A DNA stretch of 64,000 bases from positions 1,174,662 through 1,238,661 of the forward strand of contig NZ_FMCS01000001.1 of NCBI RefSeq assembly GCF_900091435.1. Reading direction: 5' to 3'. Made by a program: the position numbers and the translations under genes. Positions 32,886 to 40,958 of the stretch are shown one piece after another (position 1 is the stretch's first letter; each line of letters starts with the position of its first letter). The notes under the pieces were generated by a model. That model worked only from the letters and a program-made list of their open reading frames with translations, made no database searches and was not told the origin of the DNA. The DNA comes from Micromonospora chaiyaphumensis (GTDB taxonomy: Bacteria; Actinomycetota; Actinomycetes; Mycobacteriales; Micromonosporaceae).

Positions 32886-33988
32886 GGCCGCTGCCCGGGC
32901 CAGCCACCGTGCGGGACGGCCGGTGGCGGCGGCGTTGCCTGCTGGCGCGGCGCGACCGCCGGCAGCGGGATGGTCGACATCACCCGGTGCACGATGTGGT
33001 CGGCCGGCACGTCGTCGGCGAGCGCGTCGTAGCTGAGCACCAGCCGGTGCCGCAGGATGTCCGGCGCGATGTCCTGCACGTCCTGCGGCAGGGCGTAGTC
33101 GCGGCCGCGCAGCAGGGCCAGCGCCCGGGTGGCCCGGACCAGGCCGAGCGAGGCTCGTGGGCTCGCGCCGTACTGAATGAGCTGCGCGACGTCCGGCATC
33201 CCGTGCTCGGCGGGGGCCCGGGTGGCGAGGACCAGCCGGACCGCGTAGTCGACCAGCGCGTTGTGCACGAAGACCTGGTCGGCCTTGTGCTGGAGCGCGA
33301 TCAGGTCCGGGGTGTCGAACACCCGGGCCGGCTCGGGCGGGGCGACGCCCATCCGGTAGACGATCTCCCGCTCCTCGGCGTCGGTCGGGTAGCCCACCAC
33401 GATCTTCATGAGGAACCGGTCCCGCTGCGCCTCGGGCAGCGGGTAGACGCCCTCCTGCTCGATGGGGTTCTGGGTGGCCATCACCAGGAACGGGTCGGGC
33501 ACCCGGTGGGTCTCGCCGCCGATGGACACCTGGCGCTCGCTCATCACCTCGAGCAGCGCCGACTGCACCTTCGCCGGTGCCCGGTTGATCTCGTCGGCGA
33601 GCAGGAAGTTGACGAAGACCGGCCCCAGCTCGACGTCGAACTTCTCGCTGGACTGCCGGTAGATCCGGGTGCCCATGATGTCGGCCGGCACCAGGTCGGG
33701 GGTGAACTGCACCCGGGCGAACGACCCGCCGACCACCCGGGCCAGGGTCTCCACGGCGAGGGTCTTGGCGACGCCGGGCACACCCTCCAGCAGGCAGTGG
33801 CCCCGGGCGAGCAGCGCCACGAACATCCGCTCGACCATCCGGTCCTGGCCGACGATCACCCGCTTGATCTCGAACAGCGCCCGCTCCAGCAGGGTGGCGT
33901 CCTGCGCCGGGGTGGTGGTCGCCGGGGGCGGCGCGTCCGGCGCGGCCTCGGTCGGCATCGGGGCGTCGGGCGTGGTCGGCTGGGCCAC
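32882..33988 (-). CDS. moxR: MoxR-family AAA+ ATPase
   Basis: GTG at 33988 (VAQPTTPDAPMPTEAAPD) behind GGAGG; the frame is open further up without a better site. Product 368 aa. A Pro/Ala-rich N-terminus of about 30 residues precedes the AAA+ domain with Walker A GVPGVAKT (69-76), Walker B LLADEINRAP (129-138), sensor 1 ATQNPIEQEG and the lid domain (GASPRASLGLVRATRALALL). C-terminally it is Pro-rich. It is a chaperone-like ATPase that acts with the DUF58 and VWA partners encoded next to it. First gene of the operon. Confidence 0.93.
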   Translation of the reverse strand: MAQPTTPDAPMPTEAAPDAPPPATTTPAQDATLLERALFEIKRVIVGQDRMVERMFVALLARGHCLLEGVPGVAKTLAVETLARVVGGSFARVQFTPDLVPADIMGTRIYRQSSEKFDVELGPVFVNFLLADEINRAPAKVQSALLEVMSERQVSIGGETHRVPDPFLVMATQNPIEQEGVYPLPEAQRDRFLMKIVVGYPTDAEEREIVYRMGVAPPEPARVFDTPDLIALQHKADQVFVHNALVDYAVRLVLATRAPAEHGMPDVAQLIQYGASPRASLGLVRATRALALLRGRDYALPQDVQDIAPDILRHRLVLSYDALADDVPADHIVHRVMSTIPLPAVAPRQQATPPPPAVPHGGWPGQRP

Positions 33989-34159
33989 CGGTCCTCCACA
34001 GCATGGTCGTCGTAGCGGCGTGGTGCGTATCAAGACTGTCATGCCTTGCTGAGAGCCGAGGGCGGGAGAGGGACGATTTTCGCCGCGCCGTCCCCGGGCG
34101 CGGAAAACCCTGAACACGGGTGGACAACAAGGGGTCCGGCGTGTGTACGATTCACCCCG

Positions 34160-34189
34160 TCGCCGGGCGGCTCCCCCCGTGGCCGCCCG
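34160..34189. repeat. 10-bp perfect hairpin in a divergent region
   Basis: GCCGGGCGGC (34160-34169) pairs with GCCGCCCGGC (34180-34189) across a 10-nt loop. It lies between the divergent moxR operon and the small gene at 34229. It could insulate the two promoters or be an operator. Confidence 0.35.
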
Positions 34190-34215
34190 GCGCTAAAGCT
34201 CCCGGCGTGCGGCCC

Positions 34216-34221
34216 TAGACT
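34216..34221 (+). promoter_or_regulatory. -10 box TAGACT of a leaderless gene
   Basis: TAGACT, 7 nt, then GTG at 34229: the ideal spacing for an actinobacterial leaderless mRNA. It sets the start of the small gene. Confidence 0.6.
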
Positions 34222-34228
34222 CGCCCCG

Positions 34229-34459
34229 GTGACCACTCCCACTTCCCCCGACGACGCGCTGATCTGCTCGGCGCGGGGGTGTCGCGCGCCCGCCGTGTGG
34301 GAGCTGCGCTGGAACAATCCCCGCCTGCACCCGCCCGAGCGGCGCAAGACGTGGCTGGCCTGTCCCGCGCACCGCGGGTCGCTGGGCGACTTCCTCGACG
34401 CGCGCGGCTTCCTGCGCGAGGTCGCACCGGTGCCCGGATCGCCTACGCTCGAATCGTGA
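34229..34459 (+). CDS. Small conserved Cys-containing protein, 76 aa
   Basis: GTG at 34229, set by TAGACT 7 nt upstream. Product 76 aa. It has ICSARGCRAPAVWELRWNNP near the start and WLACPAHRGSL in the middle. The Cys-x4-Cys and Cys-x2-His spacing looks like a small zinc-binding site. The C-terminus (FLDARGFLREV) is a helix. It overlaps a mini-ORF and precedes the PH-domain genes. Actinobacterial genomes commonly carry this gene beside PH-domain membrane proteins. Function unknown. Confidence 0.8.
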   Translation: MTTPTSPDDALICSARGCRAPAVWELRWNNPRLHPPERRKTWLACPAHRGSLGDFLDARGFLREVAPVPGSPTLES

Positions 34460-34480
34460 GCGAGCGCAGCGGATCACCCG

Positions 34481-35008
34481 GTGAACGGTGACGACCTCGC
34501 CGGCCGGCCGCCGGCACCGACCGGCCCCCTGGAGCCCTGGCCGGACACCGTCCGGTGGCAGCCGATCTCCCGCGACCTGATCTGGGTGGAGCTGATCCGG
34601 CTCGGCATCGGTCTCGCCGTGGCACTCGTGGTGCTCGGCGTGGCCTGGGCGGTCGCCGGCCACTGGCTGCTCGGCGCGGCCCTGGGCGTGGCGCTGCTGC
34701 TGGCCGCCTGGCGGGCGGTCACCATCGTCCGCGCGGTGCGCGCCTGGGGCTACGCCGAGCGCGCCGACGACCTGCTGGTCCGGCACGGGCTGCTGGTGCG
34801 GCGGCTGTCCATCGTGCCGTACTCGCGGATGCAGTTCGTCGACGTGAGCGCCGGGCCGCTGGAACGCGCCTTCGACCTGGCCACCGTGCAGCTGCACACC
34901 GCCGCGGCGGCGAGCGACGCCCGCGTGCCGGGCCTGCGGCCGGCCGAGGCGTCCCGGCTGCGGGACCGGCTCACCGCGCTCGGCGAGGACCGGGCGGAGG
35001 GGCTGTGA
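34481..35008 (+). CDS. Membrane protein with one bacterial PH (bPH2/YdbS-like) domain
   Basis: GTG at 34481; no good Shine-Dalgarno, but the stop of an upstream 11-codon frame (34456-34491) overlaps this start, which suggests coupling. Product 175 aa. Two membrane helices lie at about residues 37-82 (LIRLGIGLAVALVVLGVAWAVAGHWLLGAALG region). The bPH2 domain follows (about 90-165: LLVRHGLLVRRLSIVPYSRMQFVDVSAGPLERAF). Such YdbS-type proteins pair with YdbT-type proteins with several PH domains, which is the next gene. The role is probably membrane or envelope stress tolerance. Confidence 0.88.
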   Translation: MNGDDLAGRPPAPTGPLEPWPDTVRWQPISRDLIWVELIRLGIGLAVALVVLGVAWAVAGHWLLGAALGVALLLAAWRAVTIVRAVRAWGYAERADDLLVRHGLLVRRLSIVPYSRMQFVDVSAGPLERAFDLATVQLHTAAAASDARVPGLRPAEASRLRDRLTALGEDRAEGL

Positions 35009-36666
35009 GCGAGGGCCCGGCCGAGCCGGAGCCCGGCGGCCCGCCGCCGCACCCGCCCGCCGCCGCACCGCCCCCGGCCGGCGCCGAGCCGCCCCGCAAC
35101 GGCCACCCGTGGCCACCCCGACCGGGGTACGACCACCCACCCGGCCCCGCCCCGGCGGCACCGTGGCCGGGGTACGGGCACCCCGCGCCACCGCCCGGCC
35201 AGGGCCCACCCGCGCCACCGCCCGGCTACGGCCACCCGGCACCGCCGCCCGGTTTCGGCCCGCCCGGGCCGCCCTGGCCGGGTCATCCCCGGCCTGCCGG
35301 ACCAGGCCCGTGGGGGCCGCCCGCGCCGGTCGGTCCGGGAACGCCGCCGCCGGCCGGGGAGGAGCCGCGGCAGCGGCTGCATCCGCTGAGCCCGGCGCTG
35401 CACGGCGCGAAGTCGCTGGTCGTGGTGATCGCCGGGCTCTCCTGGTCGACGCTGTCCCGGGTCGGCTTCGGCTGGTTCGCCGTGCTGGTCGCGATCTTCG
35501 TCCTGGGCGCCACCGTGCTGTCGGTGGTCAGCTGGTGGAACACCGGCTACCACGTGGTGGGGCGCGAGCTGCGGGTGCACGAGGGGCTGCTCTGGCGGCG
35601 TACCCGGGCGATCCCGCTGGAACGCCTGCAGGCCGTGGAGGTGGTCCGGCCGCTGCTCGCGCAGCTCACCGGGCTGGCCGAGCTGCGGCTGGAGGTGGTC
35701 GGCGGGGGCAAGACCGAGGCGCCGCTGGCGTACCTGAGCGTGGCCGAGGCGACCGCGCTGCGGCAGCGGCTGCTCGCCGTGGCCGGCCGCGCTCCCGAGG
35801 CCGCCCCGCCCGTCCCCGCCGCCCCCGGCATGCCGGCCCCGCCCGCCCCGGCGGGCCGCCTGCTGCACGCCGTCCGCAACCGGGACCTGCTGGTCAGCCA
35901 GCTGCTCACCCCGCAGGCGTTCCTGCTCCCGTTCGGCCTGGCCTTCGTGGCGGCGCAGTTCGTCTCCGAGGGGTCCTGGTCGTTCATCGCGGTGGCCAGC
36001 ACGCTGACCGCCATGGCCGGCGTGGTGCTGCAACCGGTCCGCCGGGTGCTCGACGACTGGAGCTTCCGCCTCGACCGCGACGGCGACACGCTGCGGGTCC
36101 GCAACGGGCTGCTGGAGACCCGGGTGCAGACCGTGCCGCTGCACCGGGTGCAGACCATCGGCGTGACCTGGCCGCTGCTGTGGCGGATGAAGGGCTGGCT
36201 GCGGCTGCGGCTGGAGGTGGCCGGCTACTCGGCCGCCGAGCCGGACGACCGGAACCGCCCGGACCGGCTGCTGCCGGTCGGCGACGCGCACACCGGTGAG
36301 CTGGTCGTCACGGAGGTGCTCCCCGGCGTACGGCTGGCGGCGCTGCCCGCCACGCTGCCGCCCCGGCGCGCCCGCTGGCTGCGCCCGCTGAGCCGGGCCA
36401 AAGTCGGCGCCGGCCTCGACGAGCAGGTCTTCGTGGCCCGCTCCGGCCTGCTGACCCGCCGGCTGACGCTGGTCCCGTACGCGCGGATCCAGAGTGTGCG
36501 GGTGACCCAGGGCCCGGCGCAGCGGCGGCTGCGGCTGGCCACCGTGCACGCGGACACCGCCGGCGGCTCGGGCGCGGCGGCCCTGGACCGGGACCTGGCC
36601 GAGGCGTGGGAGCTGGCGGCGGAGCTGACCGCACGGGCCCACGCCGCCCGCCGCCGGCCGGGCTGA
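35005..36666 (+). CDS. Membrane protein with three bPH2 domains (YdbT-like)
   Basis: GTG at 35005 overlaps the previous stop by 4 bp. Product 553 aa. Residues 1-125 are a disordered Pro/Gly/His/Tyr tail with repeated PPPGYGHPAPP-type units. After a helix pair (about 140-180) come PH domain 1 (VVGRELRVHEGLLWRRTRAIPL), a second helix pair (about 300-350), PH domain 2 (TLRVRNGLLETRVQTVPLHRVQ) and PH domain 3 (VFVARSGLLTRRLTLVPYARIQ). The Pro/Tyr-rich tail is unusual compared with the Bacillus protein and may bind partner proteins. It forms an operon with the YdbS-like gene. Confidence 0.88.
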   Translation: MSEGPAEPEPGGPPPHPPAAAPPPAGAEPPRNGHPWPPRPGYDHPPGPAPAAPWPGYGHPAPPPGQGPPAPPPGYGHPAPPPGFGPPGPPWPGHPRPAGPGPWGPPAPVGPGTPPPAGEEPRQRLHPLSPALHGAKSLVVVIAGLSWSTLSRVGFGWFAVLVAIFVLGATVLSVVSWWNTGYHVVGRELRVHEGLLWRRTRAIPLERLQAVEVVRPLLAQLTGLAELRLEVVGGGKTEAPLAYLSVAEATALRQRLLAVAGRAPEAAPPVPAAPGMPAPPAPAGRLLHAVRNRDLLVSQLLTPQAFLLPFGLAFVAAQFVSEGSWSFIAVASTLTAMAGVVLQPVRRVLDDWSFRLDRDGDTLRVRNGLLETRVQTVPLHRVQTIGVTWPLLWRMKGWLRLRLEVAGYSAAEPDDRNRPDRLLPVGDAHTGELVVTEVLPGVRLAALPATLPPRRARWLRPLSRAKVGAGLDEQVFVARSGLLTRRLTLVPYARIQSVRVTQGPAQRRLRLATVHADTAGGSGAAALDRDLAEAWELAAELTARAHAARRRPG

Positions 36667-36670
36667 GGGG

Positions 36671-37768
36671 TCAGCGCTCGGCCGGCACCGTGGCCGGGTC
36701 GGTGGCAGGTGCCGGGTCGGCCGCAGGCGTGGCCGGAGCGGCGGGGGCGGGGTCGGCCGCCCGGGGCGGCACGTCGGCGGGCGCCGCCTCCCCGGCCGGG
36801 GCGAGCGCGGCGCGGCGCGCCCGGTGGGCCGCCCACCAGCGCTCGGCCAGCCCCACGACGAGGAAGGTCAGCCCCACGTACGCCCAGCCGACCAGCACGT
36901 CGATCAGATAGTGCTCGCCGCTGTAGATCAGCGTGAAGGTCATGGCCAGCGGGTACGCCAGCAGCAGCGGCCACCAGCGCTTCCGCGTCGCGCGCAGGAA
37001 GAACAGGACCACGAACAGGGCGAACGCGGTGTGCAGCGACGGCATGGCGGCCACCGGGTTGGAGGCGATCTGCCCGGCGTTGAGCAGGTTACCCGCGCCG
37101 TGCATGCCGATCTCCTTCCACCCGCGGGTGGAGATCCGGGCGACGTCGCCGATCAGCCCGTTCTGGGCGGCCCACCACGGCGGGGCGGCCGGGTAGAGGA
37201 AGTAGGTGGCCAGCCCGGCCGCGCAGAGGAAACCCCACCGCCGCATGTACGCGCCCCAGCGCGACCGGTCGCGCAGCCAGAGCACCGCGGCGGCGGCAAG
37301 CGTCGCCACGAAGTGCGAGAAGTAGATCCAGCTCACCAGCACGTCCCACCAGTGCACCTGGTCGGGCCGGTAGAGGTGCTGCTGGAGCCAGATGGTGGGC
37401 ACCTCGCCGCCGGTGGCCCAGCCGGTCAGGAAGCGGTCGGCGACGACCAGCTCCATGGCGTGCGGCGTCGCGCCGTTGTCGGCGAACCCCCGGGACAGGT
37501 TGTACGCGGCCAGCAGCAGCACGACGGGGATCCAGTCCCGGGCGAAGCGCAGGTGGCTGCGCCACGGGCGGGACGAGTGCCAGGCGATGGTGCCCGCCCA
37601 GATCCAGAGGAACGCGTACGCCGGGTCGGTCGGCAGGCCGATGGCGAACCAGGCGGCCACGAAGGCGATCCCCCAGATGGTCATCGCCACCACGCGACGG
37701 CGCCCGCCGTCGGGGGACGCGGTCGGTCCGGCGGGGGCGGGGGGCGGGGGATCAGTCAGCACGGCCAT
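36671..37768 (-). CDS. PAP2-family membrane phosphatase (inositol-phosphoryl-transfer type)
   Basis: ATG at 37768 with TAACCT upstream at leaderless spacing (8 nt). Product 365 aa. About six membrane helices span residues 25-310. The PAP2 signature is present as PSLHTAFA (about 232-239) and SGEHYLIDVLVGW (about 274-286), giving the two catalytic His and the Asp. The order resembles the PAP2_3/AUR1-like group rather than short undecaprenyl-PP phosphatases. The long Ala/Pro-rich tail is dispensable in appearance. It probably removes or transfers phosphate on a lipid at the outer face of the membrane. It converges on the PH-domain gene. Confidence 0.87.
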   Translation of the reverse strand: MAVLTDPPPPAPAGPTASPDGGRRRVVAMTIWGIAFVAAWFAIGLPTDPAYAFLWIWAGTIAWHSSRPWRSHLRFARDWIPVVLLLAAYNLSRGFADNGATPHAMELVVADRFLTGWATGGEVPTIWLQQHLYRPDQVHWWDVLVSWIYFSHFVATLAAAAVLWLRDRSRWGAYMRRWGFLCAAGLATYFLYPAAPPWWAAQNGLIGDVARISTRGWKEIGMHGAGNLLNAGQIASNPVAAMPSLHTAFALFVVLFFLRATRKRWWPLLLAYPLAMTFTLIYSGEHYLIDVLVGWAYVGLTFLVVGLAERWWAAHRARRAALAPAGEAAPADVPPRAADPAPAAPATPAADPAPATDPATVPAER

Positions 37769-37894
37769 CGCCGACAAGGTTAACGGCGCGCGACGGGACC
37801 GCCGACGCCGACCGCCGCGGCCGGGGCCGATCGCCCCCGCCGGAGGCCGCCGGTCGGGCGGTCCGGACGCCGCCCGGGCCCGGGGCCGCTGCAC

Positions 37895-37900
37895 TAGGCT
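37895..37900 (+). promoter_or_regulatory. -10 box of a leaderless gene
   Basis: TAGGCT, 6 nt, then ATG at 37907. No Shine-Dalgarno. Confidence 0.5.
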
Positions 37901-37906
37901 CGGCGC

Positions 37907-38311
37907 ATGCAGGAGCAGCCGGAGCCGCCCTTCGCCCCGGGCCTGACCGCCCGGGTCGAGCTGACCGTCACCGACACGGACACCGCGCAGGCGGTGGGCT
38001 CGGGCGACGTGCCGGTGCTCGGCACGCCCCGGGTGCTCGCGCTGGCCGAGGCGGCAACGGTGGCCGCCACCGCGACCCGGCTGCCGTCCGGGTCGACGAC
38101 CGTCGGCACCCGCGTCGAGCTGGAGCACCGCGCGGCCACCCCGGTCGGCCGGACCGTGGCCGCCCGGGCCGAGCTGGTCAAGGTCGACGGCCGGCGGCTG
38201 ACCTTCGAGGTGGTCGTGACCGACGGCAACGAGGTCGTGGCCACCGGGCGGGTCGAGCGGGCGCTGGTCGACCGGCAGCGCTTCGTCGAGCGCGCCGTGC
38301 GGGCGTCATGA
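37907..38311 (+). CDS. Hotdog-fold thioesterase (FlK-like)
   Basis: ATG at 37907, fixed by TAGGCT 6 nt upstream. Product 134 aa. The sequence follows the fluoroacetyl-CoA-thioesterase-like pattern: a strand-helix with TPRVLALAEAATVAATATRLPSG, then GTRVELEHRAATPVGRTV, then LTFEVVVTDGNEVVATG. In FlK the catalytic triad includes Thr, Glu and His, and here Glu (LALAEAA) and His (ELEHRA) stand at matching places. It should cleave small acyl-CoA thioesters. It overlaps the MBL gene by 4 bp, so the pair is probably functionally linked. Confidence 0.82.
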   Translation: MQEQPEPPFAPGLTARVELTVTDTDTAQAVGSGDVPVLGTPRVLALAEAATVAATATRLPSGSTTVGTRVELEHRAATPVGRTVAARAELVKVDGRRLTFEVVVTDGNEVVATGRVERALVDRQRFVERAVRAS

Positions 38312-39138
38312 CCGCCCGGTTCGTCGAAGTCGCCGACCGCGTGCACGTGCTGCGCGACCCGCTGCTGCACGTCAACGTGACGCTGGTGGTGGGCGACGGC
38401 GCGGCGCTGCTGGTGGACACCCTCTCCACCGCCGCCCAGGCCCGGGAGCTGGCCGGGGCGGCCCGGGCGGTCACCCCGCACCCGTGGACGATCGTCAACA
38501 CCCACCACCACTTCGACCACTGCTTCGGCAACGCCACGCTGGCCGCCGACCCGCCCCGCCCGGTCTACGCGCACGCCCAGGCCGCGGCGGTGCTCCGGGA
38601 CCACCCCGACGAGCTGCGCCGGGCCGCGTCGGACGAGATGCGCGCGGAGCAGCCGGAGCTGGCCGCCGAGCTGGCCCGGACCGAGCTGCTGGCCCCGACC
38701 CACCCGGTCCAGGGCGAGGCGGTGCTGGACATCGGCGGCCGGCGGGTGGTGCTGCACCACCCCGGGCACGGGCACACCGACGCCGACCTGGTGGTGCACG
38801 TGCCGGACGCGGACGTGCTGGTCGCCGGCGACCTGGTGGAGCAGAGCGGGCCGCCGGCCTTCGAGGAGTCGTACCCGGTGCAGTGGCCGGACGCGGTGGC
38901 CGCGCTGCTCCGCCTGACCACGCCGGCCACGGTGGTCGTGCCCGGGCACGGCGACCCGGTCGACGTGGCGTTCGTCCGGGCCCAGCACGCCGAGCTCGCC
39001 CGGCAGGCCTGGCTGATCCGGGCCGGTCACACCGGCAGCGCCCCGCCCGAGCGGGTGGCCGCCGAGTCGCCGTTCGGCGCCCGCCCGGGTCTCATCGCGG
39101 CCCGCCGCGGCTACGCCGAGCTCGACGGCGCCGCCTGA
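38308..39138 (+). CDS. Metallo-beta-lactamase-fold hydrolase
   Basis: ATG at 38308 overlaps the thioesterase stop (ATGA). Product 276 aa. The metal motif THHHFDH is at about residues 67-73. Further ligands are His in HHPGHGHTDAD, Asp in VAGDLVEQ and His in VVPGHGDPVD. This is the general MBL hydrolase set of two metal sites. Substrates in this family range from thioesters to lactones. The coupled thioesterase gene hints at acyl-thioester chemistry. Complete and soluble. Confidence 0.88.
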   Translation: MTARFVEVADRVHVLRDPLLHVNVTLVVGDGAALLVDTLSTAAQARELAGAARAVTPHPWTIVNTHHHFDHCFGNATLAADPPRPVYAHAQAAAVLRDHPDELRRAASDEMRAEQPELAAELARTELLAPTHPVQGEAVLDIGGRRVVLHHPGHGHTDADLVVHVPDADVLVAGDLVEQSGPPAFEESYPVQWPDAVAALLRLTTPATVVVPGHGDPVDVAFVRAQHAELARQAWLIRAGHTGSAPPERVAAESPFGARPGLIAARRGYAELDGAA

Positions 39139-39194
39139 CCGCCCGCGCGGTCAGGGGCCGGGCGCACAGGGCGGTCAGGGGCCGGCGCCCCCGG

Positions 39195-39641
39195 TCAGGG
39201 GCGGGCGCGCAGGGCGTCGAGCAGGGCGTCGAGGTGCGGGGCGGCGGCGAGGATCGCGTCGCGGGCCGGCGGGTCGAGGGTGGCCAGGGCCTCGGTGAGC
39301 AGGGCGCTGCGGTGGGCCGCGTGGTCGGCCATCCGGGTGCGGGCGGCGTCGGTGAGGGTGAGCCGCACCACCCGGCGGTCGTTCGGGTCGCGCTCGCGGG
39401 CCAGCAGCCCGGCGCCCGTGAGGTCGTGGACCAGGGTGCTGACCGTGTTGGGCGCGGTGCCGAGCCGCCGCGCCACCTCCTTGCCGCTGATCCCCGGCTC
39501 GGCGCGGACCAGGTGCAGCAGTTCCACCTGCGCCTCGGGCAGGGAATCCCGGTGGACCCGGGCGACGACCTTGCGGCGCAGCAGCCGGTGCAGCTCCCCC
39601 ACGACGGCGCCGAACCGCGCGACGGCCTCTTCACTCGCCAC
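39195..39641 (-). CDS. MarR-family transcriptional regulator
   Basis: GTG at 39641 (VASEEAVARFGAVVGELH) behind CAGGTGA; an upstream TTG is possible but would extend into the operator. Product 148 aa. Winged helix-turn-helix: EPGISGKEVARRLGTAPNTVSTLVHDLTGAGLLARERDPNDRR-type region (about 45-90), with the DxRRV wing, flanked by dimer helices. It is divergent from an MFS drug-exporter gene 80 bp away, with a palindrome between, so it most likely represses the exporter and itself. Confidence 0.9.
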   Translation of the reverse strand: MASEEAVARFGAVVGELHRLLRRKVVARVHRDSLPEAQVELLHLVRAEPGISGKEVARRLGTAPNTVSTLVHDLTGAGLLARERDPNDRRVVRLTLTDAARTRMADHAAHRSALLTEALATLDPPARDAILAAAPHLDALLDALRARP

Positions 39642-39665
39642 GGAGTCACCTGCTTCACAGCGCAA

Positions 39666-39685
39666 TAGTTCTGAGTCCAGAGCTA
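39666..39685. promoter_or_regulatory. MarR operator palindrome
   Basis: TAGTTCTG (39666-39673) and CAGAGCTA (39678-39685) form an 8-bp inverted repeat with one mismatch around AGTC. It lies in the 80-bp divergent region and overlaps the likely -10 TAAGGT of the exporter gene, the classic place for repression. Confidence 0.5.
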
Positions 39686-39721
39686 AGGTTACCCGGCGAT
39701 CACCGATCTCAGGGGGACCTC

Positions 39722-40945
39722 GTGAGCCAGACCGTGCGGACCGCCGCGCGCCCGACCGCCCACCCGCCCGCCGCCGGCGGTGGTGGTGCGACGCTGCTGG
39801 TGCTGCTCGGCACGCTCACCGCGATCGGCCCGCTCTCGCTGGACATGTACCTCCCCGCGTTCCCGGCCATGACCCGCGATCTGGGTGCCGACCAGGCCGG
39901 CATCCAGCTCTCGCTGACCACCTGCCTCATCGGCCTCGCCGTCGGCCAGTTCGTCACCGGCCCGCTCAGCGACCGGTGGGGGCGGCGCCGCCCGGTGCTG
40001 GTCGGCGTGGTCGCGTACACCCTGCTCGCGCTCGCCTGCGCGGCGGCGCCGAGCGCGCCGATGCTGGCCGCCGCGCGGTTCGCCCAGGGCCTGGCCGGCG
40101 GCATGGGGGTGGTGGTCGCCCGGGCCGTGGTCCGCGACCTCTACTCCGGCCGGGCGGCCGCCAAGTACTTCTCCCGCCTCACCCTGGTCTTCGGCGTCGC
40201 GCCGGTGGCCGCGCCCAGCGTGGGCAGCCTCGTGCTGCGGTTCGGCGACTGGCGGGCGGTCTTCCTCACCCTGGCCGCCATCGGGCTGCTGCTGTCCGTC
40301 GCGGTCGCCCTGCGCCTGCCGGAGACACTGCCGGCGGAGCGCCGCAGCACCGGCGGCCTTGCCGCCACCGCCCGGACCATGCGGTCGCTGGTCGCCGACC
40401 GGGTCTACCTCGGGTACGCGCTGACCCAGGGCTTCGCCTTCGCCGGGCTGTTCGCGTACATCTCCGGGTCGTCGTTCGTGTTCCAGGACGTCTTCGGCGT
40501 CTCCGCGGCGGCGTTCAGCCTGCTCTTCGGGCTCAACGCGCTCGCTCTCGTGGCCACCGGGCAGGCCAACGCGCGGCTGCTCGACCGGTTCAGCCCGCGC
40601 CGGCTGCTGGCCACCGCGCTCGTGGTCGGCGTGGTGGCCGCGGCCGGCGTGCTCACCGGCGCGCTGGCCGGCAGCCTCGCCGTGGTCGCGGTGACGCTGT
40701 TCGCCTTCGTCGGCTCGCTGGGCATGGTGACGCCGAACAGCACCGCGCTGGCGCTGGACGCGCACGCCCGGCACGCCGGCACCGCCGCCGCGCTGATGGG
40801 CGCCGTCCAGTCGGTGATCGGCGCGCTGGCCGCGCCCCTGGTGGGTCTCGGCGGCGAGGGCAGCGCCGTGCCCATGGCGGTCGTGCTCGCGGGCGCCGCC
40901 GCCCTGTCCCTCACCGCCGTGCTCACCCTGGCCCGCCCGCGCTGA
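39722..40945 (+). CDS. MFS multidrug exporter (Bcr/CflA type)
   Basis: GTG at 39722 behind AGGGGGACCTC. Product 407 aa with 12 predicted membrane helices. Signatures of the Bcr/CflA drug:H+ antiporters are LSLDMYLPAFPAM in helix 1, GPLSDRWGRRRPVL (motif A, about 80-93) and RFAQGLAGGMGVVVARAVVRDL in helices 4-5. It should export chloramphenicol/bicyclomycin-like or other hydrophobic compounds. Regulation by the divergent MarR protein is likely. Confidence 0.9.
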   Translation: MSQTVRTAARPTAHPPAAGGGGATLLVLLGTLTAIGPLSLDMYLPAFPAMTRDLGADQAGIQLSLTTCLIGLAVGQFVTGPLSDRWGRRRPVLVGVVAYTLLALACAAAPSAPMLAAARFAQGLAGGMGVVVARAVVRDLYSGRAAAKYFSRLTLVFGVAPVAAPSVGSLVLRFGDWRAVFLTLAAIGLLLSVAVALRLPETLPAERRSTGGLAATARTMRSLVADRVYLGYALTQGFAFAGLFAYISGSSFVFQDVFGVSAAAFSLLFGLNALALVATGQANARLLDRFSPRRLLATALVVGVVAAAGVLTGALAGSLAVVAVTLFAFVGSLGMVTPNSTALALDAHARHAGTAAALMGAVQSVIGALAAPLVGLGGEGSAVPMAVVLAGAAALSLTAVLTLARPR

Positions 40946-40958
40946 CCCGGGCGGCCGG

